Shown: positions 55,556 to 63,458 of the stretch, in pieces
Layout: each line of letters starts with the position of its first letter
Numbering within the stretch: position 1 is the first letter of the stretch
Origin: an uncultured Erythrobacter sp.
GTDB taxonomy: Bacteria > Pseudomonadota > Alphaproteobacteria > Sphingomonadales > Sphingomonadaceae
Length of the DNA stretch: 64,000 bases
Direction: 5' to 3'
Assembly (NCBI RefSeq): GCF_947492365.1
Contig: NZ_CANLMB010000001.1
Span: forward strand, 496,001-560,000
The notes under the pieces: model-generated
Told to the model about the DNA's origin: nothing
The model's database searches: none
The model's input: the letters and a program-made list of their open reading frames with translations, nothing else
Translations under genes and position numbers: made by a program

Positions 55556-56779
55556 ATGTCGAAAGTTCTGGTTATCGGGGCAGGGGGCGTCAGCTCGGTC
55601 TGCGTCCATAAAATGGCCCAAATACAAAAGACGCAAGCCGGTATCTTCTCCGAAATCCACCTCGCCAGCCGCACGCGCTCCAAATGCGATGCGATCGCGG
55701 CGAGCGTCAAAGAGCGCACCGGAGTCGAGGTTGCGACATACGAGATCGACGCGGAAGAAGTGCCCGCAATGGTCAATCTCATCCGCAAGGTGCAGCCCAG
55801 CCTCGTGGTCAATCTCGCGCTACCTTATCAAGACCTGCCGATCATGGATGCGTGTCTGGAGGCGGGCGTGCACTATCTCGACACCGCCAATTACGAGCCG
55901 AAGGACGAGGCAAAGTTCGAGTACAAATGGCAGTGGGCCTATCATGACCGCTTCAAGGAAGCGGGGTTGATGGCGCTGCTCGGCTCTGGCTTCGACCCCG
56001 GCGTGACCAGCGTCTTCACCATGTGGCTCAAGAAGCACAAGCTGAAGACCATCCGCACGCTCGACATTCTCGACTGCAATGGCGGCGATCACGGTCAGGC
56101 TTTTGCGACCAACTTCAACCCCGAAATCAACATCCGCGAAGTGACCGCACCCGCGCGGCACTGGGAGAACGGCGAGTGGGTCGAGACGCCCGCCATGCAG
56201 ATTTCGACCGAGTTCGATTTCGACGCTGTCGGTCCGAAGAACGCCTATCTCATGTATCACGAGGAGCTGGAAAGCATCGCCAAGTTCAATCCCGAGATTG
56301 AGCGCGCGCGCTTCTGGATGACCTTTGGCGATGAGTATATCAAGCACCTCACCGTGCTCCAGAATGTCGGCATGACGCGGATTGATCCGGTGCGCTATCA
56401 GGGCAAGGATGTCATCCCGCTGCAATTCCTCGCCGCCGTATTACCCAAGCCAGAAACTCTGGGCGAAACGACCAAGGGCAACACCAATATCGGCTGCATC
56501 GCGACCGGCGAAGCGCTAGACGGCTCGGGCGAAAAGACGTTCTACATCAACAATATCTGCAGCCATGAGGCCGCGTTTGAAGAGACAGGCAATCAGGCTG
56601 TGAGCTACACAACCGGCGTGCCCGCGATGATCGGCTCTGCGATGATGGTGACCGGCAAGTGGTCGGGAGAGGGCGTCTTCAACATGGAAGAAATGGACCC
56701 CGATCCGTTTATGGAGATGCTCAACCAGCATGGCCTGCCGTGGCAGGTTAAGGAGCTCGACGGGCCGGTTGGGTTTTGA
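55556..56779 (+). CDS. Carboxynorspermidine/carboxyspermidine dehydrogenase (saccharopine dehydrogenase family)
   Basis: 407 residues. The Rossmann motif VIGAGGVSSVCVHK at the N-terminus binds NADPH, followed by the NLALPYQDLPIMDACLEAGVHY region and GSGFDPGVTSVFT, typical of the alternative polyamine pathway enzyme that condenses aspartate semialdehyde with putrescine (or diaminopropane). Together with the decarboxylase at 60001 and ornithine decarboxylase at 63459 this gives a full route to spermidine. The next gene's TTG overlaps its stop. Confidence 0.9.
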   Translation: MSKVLVIGAGGVSSVCVHKMAQIQKTQAGIFSEIHLASRTRSKCDAIAASVKERTGVEVATYEIDAEEVPAMVNLIRKVQPSLVVNLALPYQDLPIMDACLEAGVHYLDTANYEPKDEAKFEYKWQWAYHDRFKEAGLMALLGSGFDPGVTSVFTMWLKKHKLKTIRTLDILDCNGGDHGQAFATNFNPEINIREVTAPARHWENGEWVETPAMQISTEFDFDAVGPKNAYLMYHEELESIAKFNPEIERARFWMTFGDEYIKHLTVLQNVGMTRIDPVRYQGKDVIPLQFLAAVLPKPETLGETTKGNTNIGCIATGEALDGSGEKTFYINNICSHEAAFEETGNQAVSYTTGVPAMIGSAMMVTGKWSGEGVFNMEEMDPDPFMEMLNQHGLPWQVKELDGPVGF

Positions 56780-57255
56780 TCCGCGAAGCCCAACCCTCTG
56801 ACGCCAGCGCAATTTGGGACATCATAGGTCCAGTCATTCGGACGGGTGAGACCTACACGATTGACCGCGACATTTCTCGAGAATCCGCGCTCGCCTATTG
56901 GATGGACGGCGGCGGACATTGCTTCGTCGCCGAAGAGGCTGGCGAAGTGCTGGGGACCTACTATCTCAAACGCAATCAGGCGGGCGGCGGAAGCCATGTC
57001 GCCAATTGCGGCTATATGGTCGGCGAAGCGGCGCGCGGCAAAGGCATTGCACGTGCGATGTGCGAGCATTCGATGCAAATGGCGCGCGAGCTAGGCTTTG
57101 CCGCGATGCAGTTCAATTTCGTGGTGTCGACCAATATGGGCGCAGTCCGCTTGTGGGAAAGCCTTGGATTTGAAACCGTCGGACGCCTGCCAGATGCCTT
57201 CGATCACCCTAAAGCGGGGTATGTCGACGCATTGGTCATGCACAGAAAGCTGTAA
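56776..57255 (+). CDS. GNAT family N-acetyltransferase
   Basis: 159 residues. The GNAT fold with the acetyl-CoA-binding VGEAARGKGIARAMCE (about 77-92) and a beta strand 5 region with VSTNMGAVRLWESLGF. Start is TTG at 56776 overlapping the previous stop (TTGA), consistent with the family N-terminus IREAQPSDASAI. Possible polyamine or small-molecule acetyltransferase given the neighbours, but no residue shows this. Confidence 0.85.
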   Translation: MIREAQPSDASAIWDIIGPVIRTGETYTIDRDISRESALAYWMDGGGHCFVAEEAGEVLGTYYLKRNQAGGGSHVANCGYMVGEAARGKGIARAMCEHSMQMARELGFAAMQFNFVVSTNMGAVRLWESLGFETVGRLPDAFDHPKAGYVDALVMHRKL

Positions 57256-57258
57256 GCG

Positions 57259-57789
57259 ATGGAAAACAAATCTGGCGATACGCTTCTTGAAGTCGTGATC
57301 GGCAACATTGTCGAATTGCGGCTGGATGCGATCGTCAATGCGGCGAATTCCTCACTTCTTGGCGGAGGCGGGGTCGATGGCGCTATCCATCGCGCAGCTG
57401 GGCCAGACCTGGTGCATGAGTGCAGATTGCTGGGCGGATGCAAAACCGGCGAGGTCAAAGTCACCAAAGGCTACAATCTGCAAGCTCGTCACATCATCCA
57501 TACGGTTGGACCTGTCTGGCAAGATGGGAACAGGGGTGAAGAGGTGTTGCTGGGGCGATGCTATTCGCGTTCGGTTGAGGCCGCGGTGAAATTGGGCGCT
57601 CGCTCCGTCGGGTTTCCTGCCATCTCGACAGGGCGGTACCGGTTTCCGTTGAGCAAGGCCGCTAAGGTCGCGGTTCTATCTGTGAAGGCTGCGCTGACCG
57701 ACAATCCCGGAGCAATCGAAAAGGTCGTGTTCGTTTGCTTTGATGATGAGGCGGGCGCTGCATTCGCACTGGCTCTCGATCGATATTAG
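57259..57789 (+). CDS. Macro domain protein, O-acetyl-ADP-ribose deacetylase-type
   Basis: 176 residues, a single macro domain. IVNAANSSLLGGGGVDGAIHRAAG holds the catalytic Asn and the Gly-rich loop of the MacroD/YmdB class that hydrolyses O-acetyl-ADP-ribose and removes ADP-ribose from proteins; later GFPAISTGRYRFP is the second ligand loop. It follows the GNAT gene by three bases and is likely co-transcribed. Confidence 0.92.
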   Translation: MENKSGDTLLEVVIGNIVELRLDAIVNAANSSLLGGGGVDGAIHRAAGPDLVHECRLLGGCKTGEVKVTKGYNLQARHIIHTVGPVWQDGNRGEEVLLGRCYSRSVEAAVKLGARSVGFPAISTGRYRFPLSKAAKVAVLSVKAALTDNPGAIEKVVFVCFDDEAGAAFALALDRY

Positions 57790-57829
57790 CCGGTGCTCGC
57801 AAAGTTAGCGCGGCGCGGGTTTCTCTCTT

Positions 57830-57858
57830 TTGACCTGAGTTAAGCGCTCGCTTAAGCT
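57830..57858 (+). promoter_or_regulatory. tetR promoter with overlapping TetR operator
   Basis: TTGACC, 17-base spacer, TAAGCT. The palindrome TTAAGCGCTCGCTTAA (57840-57855) lies within the spacer and -10 region, so binding would block the promoter. The same palindrome with one base changed lies before the cupin gene. Confidence 0.75.
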
Positions 57859-57865
57859 TGCGCCT

Positions 57866-58492
57866 ATGGACGCCGCCCGAACCAAGCAAAAGAAGCCGCA
57901 AAAGCGCACACTCGAAACCCGCGCGGCAATATTGGCTGCGGCCGAGCAATTGTTTGCAGAGCGGGGATTTGCGGCGACCGGCGTTCGCGATGTGGCAGAG
58001 GTTGCGGGCTGCAACCAAGCGCTCGTTTCGTATCATTTCAAGGGAAAGGCGGGGCTGTATGATGCGGTTCTTGGCGAAGCGATGCAGAGCTTTGTCGATG
58101 TCGCTGGGTTGCCGCCGTCTGACAACTCACAACCGGTCCGCAATCTGATCCGTGGGTTTGCCAGCGCGATCAGCGCAAGGCCTTACCTCGCGCCGATTTT
58201 GATGCGCGAATACATGAACCCTGATCGGCTGCTTGATCCCGATAGCGGGGCGATGTTGCGGCAGTCGATGGGATTGACCGAGCGGATGATCGCGTCCTTG
58301 CCCGATAACGCCCCAGCCAAAGCTCTCGACGCGCAAACAGTTCATCTCACTGTGCTTGGGCCGATGCTACTTTTCCTCATTGCCGCGCCTGTGCGGGAAG
58401 CGCTGGCCAAACGGGATCCGACCGTCAAGACGCCCACGCTCGAGACATTCGCCTCGCACTTGGCCGATATGCTGGAGCCTGCGCTTGAGTAA
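57866..58492 (+). CDS. TetR family regulator
   Basis: 208 residues. N-terminal helix-turn-helix (about 15-60: TRAAILAAAEQLFAERGFAATGVRDVAE, GCNQALVSYHFKGKAGLYDAV) and a ligand-binding C-terminal domain of the CecR/DUF1956-like layout. Two near-identical operators, at its own promoter and at the downstream cupin gene, mean it represses itself and that operon. Ligand unknown. Confidence 0.92.
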   Translation: MDAARTKQKKPQKRTLETRAAILAAAEQLFAERGFAATGVRDVAEVAGCNQALVSYHFKGKAGLYDAVLGEAMQSFVDVAGLPPSDNSQPVRNLIRGFASAISARPYLAPILMREYMNPDRLLDPDSGAMLRQSMGLTERMIASLPDNAPAKALDAQTVHLTVLGPMLLFLIAAPVREALAKRDPTVKTPTLETFASHLADMLEPALE

Positions 58493-58514
58493 AAATTAAG
58501 CGCTTGCTTAAAAT
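58485..58514 (+). promoter_or_regulatory. Promoter and TetR operator of the cupin operon
   Basis: TTGAGT, 18-base spacer, TAAAAT; the operator TTAAGCGCTTGCTTAA occupies 58496-58511 between and over the elements. The promoter starts inside the last codons of tetR. Confidence 0.75.
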
Positions 58515-58565
58515 AAAGCCCACGTGTATTACCTCCGCACTACACCAACACGGAGGAAGTGGATT

Positions 58566-59543
58566 ATGTGCGCAAGAGCGATCATCTTGGCGGGCCTCGC
58601 AGCAGGGGCGATAACGGCCGCAGCGATACCGGGAGTAGCCATGGCTCAAAGCAACAATCAGGTCGAAAGCGCCGCGGCGCTGAGCGATGCGGATATCGAG
58701 CGGGCGGATGCGATACTTCGCGAATTTGCCGATGATTATGTGAATGATCCGATGGCAATCAATTCGACATTTGGAATCAGGCTGGGCCAACAATGGTGGA
58801 CCGTCTCAGTTGCTCGCCGCGAAACCCCTTCGGCGCGCGGCCGGCTTACCGATCACACATTCGGACCGCATGAAGTGTCGCTCACTCGCGGCAGGCCCGA
58901 ACGCCCGACCTGGGGTTTCCGCATTGCCAGTCTCGACGTGCTTGAGAGGATTGCGAGCGGCGAGATCAATGCGGGCACGGCCGCGATGCAGAGCTTCGGC
59001 AGCGATCGGGTGGGTGTTGAAACCGGCGACATGCGAGGCTTTGAATCAACGGCGGGTGACGAGGCCGAGATGTATCTCGCACTGTCGCATTTTTTCACCA
59101 AGGGTAAGCCGGAGGTCACGCGTTTTGGCGCGGCGAATGCGCTGGTGACCCATGGTGCGCCAACAACCGCCTTGCACATGATGAAAGGCTTCAGGATCCT
59201 GTTCTTTTCGCTGCCCCCTGATGGAGAGGTCAATTCCGACCCGAGGCTCGAGGTCGGGCAGATGCCGAACCTGTTCGTAATTACGAGCGGAACCGGCGTG
59301 ATGCATTCCGATGACGGGCCCATCCGCCTGGAGGCAGGGATGAGTGTGTTTGTTGCGCAGTTTGTGAAGCATCAATTTGTCAATGATGGCGACGAGCCGC
59401 TCGAAGGAGTGCTGGTGCTTTACGGCGACAATTCTGACTTTGCTTTCGGCACATCCTATCCGGCCTATCTCGAAGATCTCAACAGCTGGAACCGCGAATA
59501 TGAATTCCGCAAACCGCAACCTGAAGAAGAGACAAGCCAATGA
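58566..59543 (+). CDS. Exported protein with C-terminal cupin domain
   Basis: 325 residues. Signal peptide (about 1-28, cleavage after AMA), a helical N-terminal part (about 30-160) with a faint SCP2/sterol-carrier-like pattern (RIASLDVLERIASGEINAG), and a C-terminal cupin with VTSGTGVMHSDD and the barrel strand FVAQFVKHQFVNDGDEPLEG. Several histidines could bind metal. Perfect ribosome site GGAGGAAG before ATG 58566. It is TetR-controlled with the membrane protein gene at 59540. Substrate unknown; a lipid or efflux-related task is a guess. Confidence 0.82.
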   Translation: MCARAIILAGLAAGAITAAAIPGVAMAQSNNQVESAAALSDADIERADAILREFADDYVNDPMAINSTFGIRLGQQWWTVSVARRETPSARGRLTDHTFGPHEVSLTRGRPERPTWGFRIASLDVLERIASGEINAGTAAMQSFGSDRVGVETGDMRGFESTAGDEAEMYLALSHFFTKGKPEVTRFGAANALVTHGAPTTALHMMKGFRILFFSLPPDGEVNSDPRLEVGQMPNLFVITSGTGVMHSDDGPIRLEAGMSVFVAQFVKHQFVNDGDEPLEGVLVLYGDNSDFAFGTSYPAYLEDLNSWNREYEFRKPQPEEETSQ

Positions 59544-59923
59544 TCGCGCGCAAGACTGCATGGGGGCTTTATGGCGTATTTCTGCTTGCCTTTGGTGCAT
59601 ACAAATATCTGATCGCAGCACCGCCTGAGTTCTCGATCGGATATATGGTTTCGGTCGCGATCCTGGTCGTCCTAACCGGAGTAATTCCCTTTGTCGTTGC
59701 GGCGTGGCTGGCAGGCAAGATGCCGTCGCCCGCCGGGCAATGGGTAGTTGCGATTGCGGTCGCGCTGATCGTCTGCTGCGCCGGATATGCCAGCTATTGG
59801 GCGCTTTTCATCGCTCCGACCGGAGCTGATGTTCCAATGCAGGCAGTCGCTTTGCGCGGGATATATCCCGGAGCGATCGAAGGCATTCTCGCCGGACTGC
59901 TGGCAGGATCGCGCAAGAGCTGA
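59540..59923 (+). CDS. Small membrane protein, TetR-regulated
   Basis: 127 residues with four hydrophobic helices. No known domain. ATG overlaps the cupin gene's stop (ATGA), so both are translated together, under the TetR operator. A 15-pair hairpin follows 21 bases after its stop. Confidence 0.8.
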   Translation: MIARKTAWGLYGVFLLAFGAYKYLIAAPPEFSIGYMVSVAILVVLTGVIPFVVAAWLAGKMPSPAGQWVVAIAVALIVCCAGYASYWALFIAPTGADVPMQAVALRGIYPGAIEGILAGLLAGSRKS

Positions 59924-59944
59924 GCTCTTGCCATGGCTGACACG

Positions 59945-59980
59945 AAGCGGCTTCGCTGGGTGCTTCCAGCGAGGCCGCTT
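59945..59980 (+). terminator. Strong hairpin with T-rich tail, terminator or attenuator ahead of the decarboxylase gene
   Basis: Fifteen pairs (AAGCGGCTTCGCTGG with CCAGCGAGGCCGCTT, one G-T pair) around a six-base loop, followed by TACGTTT. It ends only 20 bases before the ATG at 60001, leaving no space for a full promoter beyond it. Confidence 0.75.
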
Positions 59981-60000
59981 TACGTTTATGGGCCTGCTCC

Positions 60001-61191
60001 ATGGAAACCAAAGCCGGCAATCCGGGCGCTTTCGCCCAGTTCGATCTGTCCCGTGTCGACAGCCCTGCCTTTGTTGTCGATGCGGCGAAAATCCGCAGCA
60101 ATTGCCAGGTGCTGGCGGGCATTCGGGACGAAGCGGTGTCGGACGGGGCAAGCATCAAGGTGTTTGCCGCGCTCAAGGCGTTTTCCATGTGGTCGACCGC
60201 GCATGTCATCGGCGAGTATCTCGACGGGGTTTCGACCAGCGGCCTATGGGAAGCGCGGCTGGCGAGCGAGTTTTACGACGGCGAGATCGCAACCTATTCT
60301 GCCGCGTTCAAGCCGGAAGAGCTGGACGAGATTTGCAGGCTGTCAGACCATGTGATCTTCAACTCGCCCAGCCAGATGAAGCGCGCGGCGCTCATTCTGG
60401 ATCAGGCGGCGGTGACGGGCGGGGATGTCAGCGTGGGCCTCAGGCTCAACCCGATGGTCCCGACCGGCGAAGTGCCCAAATACGATCCCAGCGCCCCCGG
60501 ATCACGGCTCGGCTTTCCGATTGATCAGCTGACCGAGGAGACGATGGAGGGTGTCGAAGGCATCCATTTCCACAATCTGTGCGAGCAGACGTTCGAGCCG
60601 CTGCGCGCAACATGGGACCGCGTTTTCGATGCGATTGAGCCGTATTTCGGGCAGCTCAAATGGATCAATATGGGTGGCGGGCACCACATCACCCGCGATG
60701 ACTACGAGCGCGATGAGCTGATCGAGTTCCTGCGCGACGCGGCGGCGGATACGGGCGCGGAAATCATCCTCGAACCCGGCGAAGCGGTCGCGCTGGATGC
60801 GGGCATTCTGGTTGGCACTCTGCTCGATACCGGCTTCAACGATGTGCCCATCGGCATCACCGATATCTCGGCCACCTGCCACATGCCCGACGTTCTCGAA
60901 GCGCCGTACCGCCCCGCGATGCTGGGCGAGCTGAGCGACGATTCCGTCCCGATCCGTCTGGGCGGACCGTCCTGCCTCGCTGGCGATGTGATTGGCGATT
61001 ACCGCCTGCCGGTCAAAGCCGATCCCGGCGCGCGTTTCGCCTTCCTCGATCAGGCGCATTATTCGATGGTGAAGACCAACACTTTCAACGGCGTTCAGCT
61101 GCCGAGCATCTGGCTTTGGGACAGCGAAACCGATGCGCTCGAATGCGTGAAGCGGTTCGACTATGAGGACTTTCGCGACCGGCTCAGCTAG
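60001..61191 (+). CDS. nspC: Carboxynorspermidine/carboxyspermidine decarboxylase
   Basis: 396 residues, alanine-racemase-fold PLP enzyme. Lys59 in FAALKAFSMW binds PLP; FHNLCEQTFE, MGGGHHITRDDYE, and EPGEAVALDAG near the middle and GPSCLAGDV near the end are the family blocks. It removes CO2 from carboxyspermidine to give spermidine (or norspermidine). The partner dehydrogenase lies 3.2 kb upstream. The 5' region contains a strong hairpin. Confidence 0.93.
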   Translation: METKAGNPGAFAQFDLSRVDSPAFVVDAAKIRSNCQVLAGIRDEAVSDGASIKVFAALKAFSMWSTAHVIGEYLDGVSTSGLWEARLASEFYDGEIATYSAAFKPEELDEICRLSDHVIFNSPSQMKRAALILDQAAVTGGDVSVGLRLNPMVPTGEVPKYDPSAPGSRLGFPIDQLTEETMEGVEGIHFHNLCEQTFEPLRATWDRVFDAIEPYFGQLKWINMGGGHHITRDDYERDELIEFLRDAAADTGAEIILEPGEAVALDAGILVGTLLDTGFNDVPIGITDISATCHMPDVLEAPYRPAMLGELSDDSVPIRLGGPSCLAGDVIGDYRLPVKADPGARFAFLDQAHYSMVKTNTFNGVQLPSIWLWDSETDALECVKRFDYEDFRDRLS

Positions 61192-61226
61192 GCTGGCGCG
61201 CGAATGCTATCGGGGGAGCTTTGGAA

Positions 61227-61730
61227 ATGTTGAAACTTGGAATCACCGCCGCGGCTGCTTTGGCGCTGGCGGGCTTGGTCGCAGCACCTGTTGCCGCGCA
61301 GGGATATGACGCGCAGACCGTAAAGCTGTCAGTGACGACCGCCGATCTCAGCGCGGTTGTCGGATCGCTGGGCCATGAAGTGCTCGAAGTCGATGAAAGC
61401 GAACAGATGGTGGTCGCGCGCGCCAAGGACGGGGTGACTTATTTCCTCATCGGTACGGCTTGTAACGCGGACGGCGTGTCGGGCTGTCAGGGCATCATGA
61501 TGCAGGTGCGCTACAACCTGCCTCCCGAAGTGACCTTTGAAACTCTGGCCGAGGCGAATTTCAAGTATGCCGCGCTCAACACCTGGGCCGATTTCGAAGA
61601 AAAGACGCTTGGTGTGACCCGCTATCAGGTGCTCGATAATGGCGCGACGATGGCCAATATCCGCGCAAATGTGGCAGTGATGCTGGACCTTGCCCCGGAT
61701 GCTGCCGGGATTGCCGCGGGTGGCGAATAG
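61227..61730 (+). CDS. Exported YbjN-like protein
   Basis: 167 residues. Signal peptide 1-24 (cleavage after VAA), then a YbjN-like alpha/beta domain (tentative) with a cysteine pair in TACNADGVSGCQG, probably a disulfide. Start at ATG 61227 with GGGGAG eight bases upstream; a TTG two codons before is less likely. YbjN proteins are sensory-transduction or chaperone-like, function not settled. Confidence 0.78.
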   Translation: MLKLGITAAAALALAGLVAAPVAAQGYDAQTVKLSVTTADLSAVVGSLGHEVLEVDESEQMVVARAKDGVTYFLIGTACNADGVSGCQGIMMQVRYNLPPEVTFETLAEANFKYAALNTWADFEEKTLGVTRYQVLDNGATMANIRANVAVMLDLAPDAAGIAAGGE

Positions 61731-61736
61731 GGGCCG

Positions 61737-62714
61737 CTAAGGCCTGCCGCGAGACTCTTTAGAAAGCACCCGCCCGCGTTCGTTCTGGTTGATCGCGGTC
61801 GCAAGCCGCGCCATCGCTGCAAATTGCTCGGCGGTTTCGGCGGCGTGCTCGGCGTCTTTCTCAGCCTTCATCGATCCGCTTTCGAACATATTGCCGCTTT
61901 CAATCGCGATGATGACTTCTCCTTTGCGGAACAACGCGCGCACCGCATCGCCGTTAAACACCCGCTCCAGCGAAAGCAGATGCTCGACATAGCTGGGATG
62001 GATTAGGACGCGGGCTTCGACCTGATCGTCGCTCCAGACCTCGAACACCCCTTCGAAATCGGGGTGGACCTGATCCACATAATCCAGCCTATGGTCGCCA
62101 AATTCGGCATGGTCGGCGCGCCCACCAAAGCCGAACCATTTCTTGTGCTTGCCCTTGCGCTGCAAAAGCGTGGTCGAGTGGAAATTGCGGCCAAAGCCCA
62201 TGGAGATGATCGCCCCGCGAAACACCGTGACCCAGCGGCGGTTCTTACCCGAACCGCGCCGCTGTTCGAGATGCGCCTCGTAAAGGTTGAAAGGGTGGCC
62301 CTCCAGCTCTCCAAACCAGCGGTCTTCCTGACTGTCTCGCTGGTAGGATGGCAGCAATCCATAGCGCCGCGCGGCTTCATATTCCTCGCCCGGCACAAGG
62401 TCATGCTCGTAGGATATGCCAAGACTACGCGCGATCGCGGAATTGATCCCGACCTTGATCGTCTTCTTGGCCTCGTTGATCGGAGCATAGCCCCAGGCGA
62501 ACACGCCAAAACCGATAAAGCCCGACAGGAAGAGGCGGAACATGCCCAGTTCAAATGGCATGAACAGGATAAAGGCGATCACCGGCAAGGCGGCAATTCC
62601 GGCGTAAAACCAGCGATTGCGTGCCTTTTTCGTGGCTGCGTCGCGCATTGCCTGCTGCTGGGAAAGCCATTCCCCCAGCTCTCCGCTCATTAGACTTTGG
62701 ACATCCGCGTGCAT
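61737..62714 (-). CDS. DUF3137 membrane protein
   Basis: 325 residues. Two N-terminal hydrophobic helices (about 35-75), then a cytosolic DUF3137 domain with the GKNRRWVTVFRG and VEARVLIHPSYVEHLL blocks. DUF3137 genes are usually next to lemA; here they diverge, with 72 bases between start codons. Function unknown. Confidence 0.87.
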   Translation of the reverse strand: MHADVQSLMSGELGEWLSQQQAMRDAATKKARNRWFYAGIAALPVIAFILFMPFELGMFRLFLSGFIGFGVFAWGYAPINEAKKTIKVGINSAIARSLGISYEHDLVPGEEYEAARRYGLLPSYQRDSQEDRWFGELEGHPFNLYEAHLEQRRGSGKNRRWVTVFRGAIISMGFGRNFHSTTLLQRKGKHKKWFGFGGRADHAEFGDHRLDYVDQVHPDFEGVFEVWSDDQVEARVLIHPSYVEHLLSLERVFNGDAVRALFRKGEVIIAIESGNMFESGSMKAEKDAEHAAETAEQFAAMARLATAINQNERGRVLSKESRGRP

Positions 62715-62786
62715 TGGCCTGTCTCCCCCCTTTCCCTTAACCTCTTACTGCTACTATAAACGCAGGCCGTAAAGGAGGGGTGGATA

Positions 62787-63344
62787 ATGGGATTTCTTGG
62801 ATTTGGGCTGATCGGCCTGTTGGTTGTGATCGCCGTTATGGTGATCGGGATTTACAACAATCTCGTCGGATTGCGCCAGAATGTGCGCCAGGGAACCGCC
62901 GATATCGACGCGCAATTGCGCCAGCGGCATGATCTCATCCCCAACCTCGTCGAAAGCGTGAAGGGCTATGCCGGGCACGAAAGTTCCACCCTCGAAGCGG
63001 TGGTTGAGGCGCGCAATGTCGCAGCCAAGGGATCGCCCGACAGCAGCAGCGAGCAAGGCCTCAAAATCGCGCTCGACAACCTGCTGGCACTGGGCGAGGC
63101 CTATCCCGACCTCAAGGCCAGCGCGAATTTTCAGGAGCTTCAGCGCGAGCTAGCCGATATCGAGGACAAGCTCGCCGCTGCCCGCCGTGCGCTCAACGCA
63201 GCGGTCGCGCAGTTCAACACGGCGCGCGAGAATTTCCCGGCGGTTCTGTTCGCCGGAATGCTCGGATTCCAGCAGGCTGACTTCAACCAGCTCGACGATA
63301 GCGAGCGCGGCACCGTGGATCAGGTTCCCAATGTCGGTTTTTGA
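62787..63344 (+). CDS. lemA: LemA family protein
   Basis: 185 residues. One N-terminal transmembrane helix then the LemA helical bundle: YNNLVGLRQNVRQGTADIDAQLRQRHDLIPNL, and the C-terminal FNTARENFPAVLFAGMLGF spread. LemA proteins are inner-membrane anchored with unknown function. Strong ribosome site AAAGGAGGGG before the ATG. Paired with DUF3137, divergent. Confidence 0.93.
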   Translation: MGFLGFGLIGLLVVIAVMVIGIYNNLVGLRQNVRQGTADIDAQLRQRHDLIPNLVESVKGYAGHESSTLEAVVEARNVAAKGSPDSSSEQGLKIALDNLLALGEAYPDLKASANFQELQRELADIEDKLAAARRALNAAVAQFNTARENFPAVLFAGMLGFQQADFNQLDDSERGTVDQVPNVGF

Positions 63345-63388
63345 TTGCGGCTGAACATTTTGGCGCTATATGCGCGTCTCTTCTGCCC

Positions 63389-63456
63389 CAAGGGACTAAC
63401 CGCAAGGCAGGCTCGTAACCGTTTGGTCGAACACTGAACCATTAGGGGGTCCCTTG
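63389..63456 (+). promoter_or_regulatory. Folded leader of ornithine decarboxylase, candidate speF-type element
   Basis: CAAGGGAC (63389-63396) and GTCCCTTG (63449-63456) form a perfect eight-pair stem closing a 52-base loop whose last bases AGGGGG are the ribosome site. Position directly ahead of a group IV ornithine decarboxylase in an alphaproteobacterium is the context of the speF RNA motif. Identity to that motif was not checked against a covariance model. Confidence 0.55.
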
Positions 63457-63458
63457 AG

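Noticed and set aside
58496-58511. CtrA box upstream of the cupin gene
   Set aside because: Spacing between TTAA elements is eight, not seven, and the arms form a symmetric palindrome matched at the tetR promoter, so a TetR operator explains it better.
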